Assembly (NCBI GenBank): GCA_028023455.1
Contig: JAQFVV010006473.1
Location: 372,001-436,000, forward strand
DNA from: Epiperipatus broadwayi
Taxonomy: Eukaryota > Onychophora > Udeonychophora > Euonychophora > Peripatidae
DNA: 64,000 bases
Direction of reading: 5' to 3'
How positions within the stretch are numbered: the stretch's first letter is position 1; each line of letters begins with the position of its first letter. A program made the translations under genes and the position numbers. This document shows positions 58,421-64,000 of this stretch, piece after piece. The notes below the pieces were generated by a model. It was given only the letters and a program-made list of their open reading frames with translations. It ran no database searches and had not been told where the DNA came from.

Positions 58421-59835
58421 AATGTCACATGATCACCATTCTTTAGGCTTACACAAGCTGTTTTTCACAGAGGCAAAATTCTCCATACAGCAGCAGCACT
58501 CAGTGCAAGCCAGAGCAATCAATGAATGCAGGAAGGTTTGTACATAAATCCTCATCTTGTGCCTAGTCATCCAATATTCCCAGCCTAGTTTCTAGCTTGT
58601 GGCTTCTACCAGTAAGAAGCCTTGGATCTAAGAGCACAGCACTTAGATCTTAGGATCTAATGCGACCCTCCAATTGCCACCTTTTATTTTTTATCTAACT
58701 ATACAGTTTTGAGTCCAAAATAAAAACATGATAATGTTTTCAAGATAAGCTCATTGGCTTGTATAGTTGTATAGAACTTAATCCAGTTCAGCATCCATAC
58801 TTTTTGGTATATTGATTCTTTAATAACCATAGCCACCATAATCCTATTTGCAAGATTGGTATTAATCTAACAAACATCCCATAATCACCATTCTTTATGC
58901 TTACACAAACTGATTTTCATAGAGGCAAAACTCTCCATACAATAGTGTGATTTAGTAAAAGCCAGAATAATCAATGGATGCAAGAAGGTTTGTGCATAAA
59001 ATCCTTATCTAGTGCCTATTCACCTAATATCTTCAAACTAGTTTTTAGCTTGTGACTTTCAGCAGTGAGAAGCCTTGGATCTAAGAGCATTGCACCTGCT
59101 TGAAAACATTATCATGTTTTCATTTGGATTCAAAACTATTTATAGTTAACTAAAAAAGTAAAAGGTGGCTGCTGGAAAGTTGCATTAAATCCTAAGATCT
59201 AAGTGAAATGCTCTTGGATCCAAGGCTCTTCACTGATGAAAGCTACAAGCTAGAAATTAGTCTGGGAATATTGGATGAATAGGCAGTAGATAGGGATTGT
59301 ATGCACAAACCTTCCTGCATCCATTGATTACTCTGGCTTGCACTGAGGGGCAATACTGTATGGAGAGTTTTCTTTTTGTGAAAAACAGCTTGTGTACACC
59401 TAACAAATGGTGATCATGTAATGTTTGATGATTTAATACCAATCTTGCTCAATAGGATTATAGTCACTGTGGTTATTAAAGAACCAAAGAGTATGGATGC
59501 TGAACTGAGTTCAGAGCTATACAAATATACAAGCTAATGAGCTTAGCTTAAAAATATTATTGTGTTTTTTTTTATTTTGGATTGAAAGCTTTATAGTTAG
59601 TTAAAAAAGTAAAAGGTGGTTGCTGAAGTTTTTAGGTGCATTTCTCTCAAATCCAAGGCTCCTGACTGATGAAAGCCACAAGTTAGAAACGAATCTGGAG
59701 ATATTGGATAAGTAGGCACTAGATAAAGATTTTTATGAACAAACCTTCCTGCAAACATTGATTACTCTGGCTTGGACTGAGTAGTACGACTGATGGAGTG
59801 TTTTGACTCTGTGAAAAACTAAAACAATGCATATT
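58421..59835. repeat. about 450-bp repeat units: two direct, then two inverted
   Basis: Plus-oriented units start at 58,421 and 58,872 (ACATGATCACCATTCTTTA and CATAATCACCATTCTTTA). From about 59,095 the same sequence runs in reverse: GTAAAAGGTGGCTGCTG, CCAAGGCTCTTCACTGATGA, GCATCCATTGATTACTCTGG, GGAGAGTTTT, CAAATGGTGATCATGTAA, then a second reversed unit from about 59,540 to 59,835. Internal marks shared by all units: CTCCATAC, AATCAATGGATGCA.GAAGG, CTGAACT.AGTTCAG. The 98-codon minus frame next to it is outside the repeat. The 61-codon frame at 59,257-59,442 lies inside it and is not a gene. Confidence 0.8.
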
Positions 59836-59927
59836 TGATTGCCAGTAAATGGCGTTAGTTGACATAGTCTACATCGTATCGTTGGGATTTAAAGTTACAC
59901 TTTTTTGGATTATATGCTTGAAATTTA

Positions 59928-60224
59928 TTAAAAAAAAACTCTGGAAGTAGAAGGTAGGTGCTGTTCATCGAAATTATCTAATTTTTTGTTTAAAATAAGT
60001 GATTCTAAGAAATCTTTAGAATCATCGATGCTCAATAGAAAATAATCTTCGAATGTAAACAAAAAAAGAAATGTTAAAATGGACTCTTTAATGCATTGTT
60101 CAAGCTCTGTAATTAATAGATCAAAATCTTCAAGTATGCAAGATTTAACAAAAGCAGATAATTTAAAACATCTTTGCAAAGAAAAGAATGCCTCTGATTG
60201 TTTAATTTCCAACTTTAAATCCAA
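59928..60224 (-). CDS. unassigned open reading frame, 98 codons, divergent from gag-like ORF
   Basis: Not recognised. The predicted product is acidic and leucine-rich (LEDFDLLITELEQCIKESIL, SIDDSKDFLESLIL) and would end STSRVFF. Composition is more protein-like than the repeat-derived frames nearby. It starts 29 bp from, and runs away from, the gag-like ORF on the plus strand, so the two would share a short promoter region. No transmembrane segment, signal peptide or known motif is convincing. It may be part of the same mobile element, a remnant of another, or a chance frame. Confidence 0.3.
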   Translation of the reverse strand: MDLKLEIKQSEAFFSLQRCFKLSAFVKSCILEDFDLLITELEQCIKESILTFLFLFTFEDYFLLSIDDSKDFLESLILNKKLDNFDEQHLPSTSRVFF

Positions 60225-60253
60225 TAAAATTCAAAAATATTAATGATAAAAAA

Positions 60254-62857
60254 ATGCTTACCGTAACTTCTAGTGCTAATTCAAGTTGCCAAAAATATAA
60301 TGGAAGACATTCAAAAGACTAAAAATATATATATTTTAATGGATCTGGTAAAAAAATTTTTTTACAGGCCAGTGTACATGATTTTATCTCACTTAGAACA
60401 CGCTCACAGGTAAATGAGTATAAAAAAATTAAAATAAAGATAATTTATCAATAAATTTGGTTACAGATGCTTTAAATAAGTAAAATAATGTTAATAATCT
60501 CAGTTATAATCATCAAAATAATGCTATAGGTTATAATAACTCTGTTAATTTTATCGGCAATAATAGTAAATTTAAAAAAAAAAAAGGTAGATAGCGTTAT
60601 GTAGGAAATTCATGACTTAGCTAATGTTGAGTCTTACAAAAGGGGAAAGAGATACTTTGAAAATAATTTAGGATCTCAAAAATTGGAAATACAAATTGAA
60701 GGCAAGTCTGGACATTCATATTCAAGTTCTATTTCTGCACATGAAGTGAAACAATTACCAAATATTGAGGCTAATAAAGGGAATAAAATGCATTCAGGAG
60801 AATCTTTAAGACACACGATTTCAGATTTAGACTTCTATGGCAATATACATTTTTCTAATGATTTATTGACACAGCTATCTCCAAGGCATACTAATTTATT
60901 GACTGTTGCTAGTTCTTCTTTGTATAAACCTTTGCAGACCTTGCACCATAAAAAATCATCAAAGTTTCAGTTGGTGATATTACTACTATATCATCTGATT
61001 TGGAGCATAATATCAGGTCTTATAATATTAGGAGTAAACACAATGAAACATTATTAGATGAAGATAATAATTTGGGTATTGTTGATCAGTTTGTCTGTGA
61101 TAAATCTCAAGTAATGGATATTGTTTTGCAGGCAAATTGTATTCTAGCAGATGTAAACTTGGGCAAGGTAAAAAACAGTCATTTAGAAAGCATTTCAATG
61201 CTTAAAACTTCTGATTTAATTACTTCTGGTTTGCCTCTAGCTTCTAGTGAATCATCAATGTACTTGCCTTTATTACAACAATTTTCTATTGCTTCTAATG
61301 CCATTCAACAGTCTTTGAAACACAATTCGAGATCTTTGCATTTGAATAATTTTTCATTATCTGATACTCATATACATTGTTTGGAATATAATTTCTTTGA
61401 ATGGAAATTTGCCTCCTTCAGTTAAAAAATTTTCAGTTCTGAGCCAGGATATTTCCTTTCCTACTTTGAAAAAAAATACAACACAAACATATAATAATCA
61501 GGATAAGAAGAAAAGTTATACTCATGTTCTTAATAATAATGTACTCTCTAAACTTGCACAATCATAGTAAGAGAAAATTGATTATTTGGATCTGAAAGAT
61601 GAAGAACATATAATGTCAATTGTTTCTGCAGATACATCCATATTAAATTTTTCTAATCATAAAGATTTGGTTGATGAATATAAAAATATAAGTGTTCAAT
61701 TTAATTCTAGGATACCGGTGGTTTTATTTCTTTTTTAACTACTCTAATAGCAATACTTTGATTATTACAACTACTGACAGTAATTTTCAGCTTTATAACT
61801 TCCCTACTGAGAGGTTTTCCAGTTGTTGCAAGATATGAACCTCGGTGATGCTGTCAGGAGGCTATATCATCATCCTAATAAATGTTACATGATATTAGTT
61901 TCATAATGTCTTGGAGAAGGAAAAGTTTAGAAGACAACAGCTTTTATTAAATCACAGATTTTTGGTTGTTATTGATATGAATAGGCCTAGGTTAGCTTTT
62001 GGTCTTGCAAAAAATTGTTTTCTTAATTTTGAGGCTAAGGATCTTCAGAGGCTATTTTCTAATTTAAGTAAGATAACTCAATTTAAATATATTACTGTGA
62101 AAAGAACTGGTTTAGAGTTACTAACCAACGCATCTGTTTTTACTTTAAAGTTGAATAAAGATCTTGCTTTGATTTATATTCCATCCACTTTAGAGGCAAA
62201 TAAATGTTCATTATTTATTATTAATCTCTATCAAAGGTTTACAACCTCAATGTTTTGTTTGTAGGGAGAGAACTCATCTTGTTAAAGATTGTCCAAAGAG
62301 GTTTTGTAATGTTTGTAAGCGTAAGAAGACATACTCATAAATGTAGTCTTAATGATTTGTAAGATTTGCAAGAGCAACATTTGAGTGAAAATATTACTGA
62401 GCAACAGCCTGATGTTATGCTATCATCTCCACTACAAGTTTCTACTAATTTAAATAAGAAGGTCAGTTGGTCTGTTGTTTCTATTCTGACTGATATGACT
62501 CAATCATCACTTGACTCATCTTATACTGTTCAAAATGGGAATATGTTATTGAAGGAGAATAACTTCAATATTCAGTCTAGTTCTTCTAACAAGAAAAGGA
62601 AGATTTGTGATTCTTCAGGGTCACAGCTGGATGAAAATAATTTTTCTAATCCTGATTTTGATACTGCACCATCTGTTTTAAAAACTAAGTTGATTAGACA
62701 TTTGAAGAGTTCTAGAAAAAAAGACATTAAGAAAAGTAAATGTTCGGGAGATAAAAATTCTGTCACATAACATTCCTTCATCTCCAATATCTCATATTTC
62801 TGATTCCAATTCACAAATTAATCTTACACCTGAATTCTTCACAGATGATTTGCATTA
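60254..62857 (+). pseudogene. gag-like ORF (ORF1 type) with C-terminal zinc knuckles, multiply broken
   Basis: One coherent protein can be followed across several frames, from MLTVTSSANSSCQ at 60,254 to LTPEFFTDDLH at 62,857, about 860 codons with several shifts and stops. The N-terminal two thirds are Ser/Asn-rich and low complexity (open parts 60,683-61,057 and 61,000-61,425). At 61,911-62,250 a globular part (FLVVIDMNRPRLAFGL, KYITVKRTGLELLTNASVFT) may be an RRM-like fold. It is followed by a perfect CCHC knuckle, CFVCRERTHLVKDC (62,251-62,292, C-x2-C-x4-H-x4-C), then a second, frame-broken CNVC...HTHKC. A basic Lys/Ser tail follows. This layout is that of nucleic-acid-binding gag-like proteins encoded by the first ORF of non-LTR or LTR retroelements. 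No RT follows within the window, so the clade is open. Confidence 0.6.
62251..62346 (+). other. pair of CCHC zinc knuckles in the gag-like ORF
   Basis: The first knuckle is intact (C-x2-C-x4-H-x4-C). The second (from 62,305: CNVCKRK, then HTHKCSLNDL one base out of frame) lost its frame by a single indel near 62,325. Confidence 0.7.
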
Positions 62858-64000
62858 ATATTTTCTCATACATTTTCTTAGGACACAGCTTTGGCTGTCT
62901 TTATCAAGCTCCTTGATGAAGTCAAGCAGTGAGACTCTCTGCTTTCACCTGTAAGTATACACGATGATACTTGGGTGGAAGTTTCATTTTTCTATTAGTC
63001 TTATAAGATATACTTTTCTCTGCATTGACCTTTTTTCAAATAATTTTTTTTCCTTTTGGCTATAACAAGTTTCATTCAGAATGCTATGTAATTTTTTTAT
63101 AAAGTTTAACTATATATTAGTATGTTACTATGTTTAATAAATTTATTTTAAAACAAAACAATACTAAAATATTTTGCTTTTAAAATTGAGTGGTGAAACA
63201 CGAATGTATGCTGACCTAATGTAAATCTAGCAGCAGCAAAAAATTTCATAAAGTAACACAGACAAGAATGTTTTTAAATTAAATTATTTAAATATTATGA
63301 TTAACAAAATTGCAATAAATTTAAAGTCATCAAAAGTTTAATTACCAAAAAATATTAAAATCCTAAGATATAGTGTTAGAATAGAGAAAAAAGTGCATAA
63401 CAAATTCAATTACAGAAAAAATGACTGAAACAAAAATATTTAAATTTTACAATTAGCAAACATCACATCATAAATGTCATCATCTGTTTAATTATGAGAG
63501 AAATATTAATAATGAATGTAAATCATGTATTATAAATATTAGAAATTAATAAATAAAATTCTAGAAACATTACACAATATAAAACATAAATTAATAAACC
63601 AGTGTGAAAATTAAAATGGATTTTACATTATCTCAATGCTATGTACACTAATGTCCTGAATATACACAGTAGACATAAAACTTTGACATGTTTATTTTAA
63701 ACTTCTTCATGAAAGTAATAAAAGCAGGTACATTTGAATTCTAATCATGAGACTCTGCTTCCCCCACATACTGGTAAAACAATTAATATATTTTTTCTTT
63801 TGCTTGTATTATTTATTTTTTGTGATATTTTTCTTTAATATTATGTTTTAGTAATCAGTATTTATTAAGAATGATCAAATACATATTTTTTATGTAGTTA
63901 TTCTTAAGTTGTATATATTATATGTGCTAGATTAATTTGACCATCAGGTTATGAGGACTATTTTGTAAACACATCTTCATTTCTTAAACATTCTAAAAAT
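62858..64000. other. AT-rich intergenic DNA, nothing recognised
   Basis: No coding or repeat of note. If the gag-like ORF belongs to a retroelement, its ORF2 should have started here but no RT or endonuclease motif is visible, so the element appears truncated. Confidence 0.5.

Noticed and set aside
59257-59442. 61-codon minus-strand frame
   Set aside because: Entirely within the 450-bp repeat and not kept in its other units.

Overview
The window is AT-rich, eukaryotic, intergenic-type DNA. I see no convincing host protein-coding exon, rRNA, tRNA or CRISPR. Almost every stretch with coding character is a transposable element, most of them decayed. The mix points to an invertebrate animal: an esterase-ORF1 LINE, a Penelope-like element, a Merlin DNA transposon, hAT relics, many fold-back elements, and very abundant (TA)n, (ATT)n and (TAC)n tracts. 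A cephalopod or other mollusc is my leading guess, but no sequence here proves it.

Layout. 1-3.9 kb: AT-rich DNA with one segment that retains CpG and one weak SINE-like repeat. 3.87-4.62 kb: an almost perfect fold-back of a Penelope-like 3' end. 4.97-5.56 kb: a short hAT-type non-autonomous element. 7.9-11.0 kb (minus): LINE copy 1, broken by microsatellites that grew inside it. 11.0-23.4 kb: mostly featureless, with small tandem and fold-back repeats. 23.5-25.0 kb: a large inverted repeat. 26.7-27.6 and 42.1-42.6 kb: two opposite-facing copies of one repeat family. 29.8-30.36 and 39.1-39.7 kb: fold-back elements. 33.9-37.5 kb (minus): LINE copy 2, which keeps a coiled coil and SGNH esterase ORF1.

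43,880-48,498 is the best-defined element: a complete Merlin transposon with an 8-bp target duplication, 1.5-2.0 kb terminal inverted repeats, a DDE transposase broken by about one frameshift, CACGTG-box arrays near both tips, and mirrored TATA boxes at the inner ends of the repeats. 52.1-52.6 kb holds three palindromes, each with (AT)n at its centre. 54.0-54.3 kb may hold a retropepsin relic. 54.7-56.7 kb is a hAT (GTF2IRD2/ZBED-like) transposase pseudogene. 56.8-59.8 kb is a cluster of about 450-bp repeats in direct and inverted order. 60.25-62.86 kb is a decayed gag-like ORF ending in zinc knuckles.

Nothing here forms a working pathway. The elements relate to each other by insertion, nesting and shared repeat families. 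The Merlin element is the closest to a functional unit.
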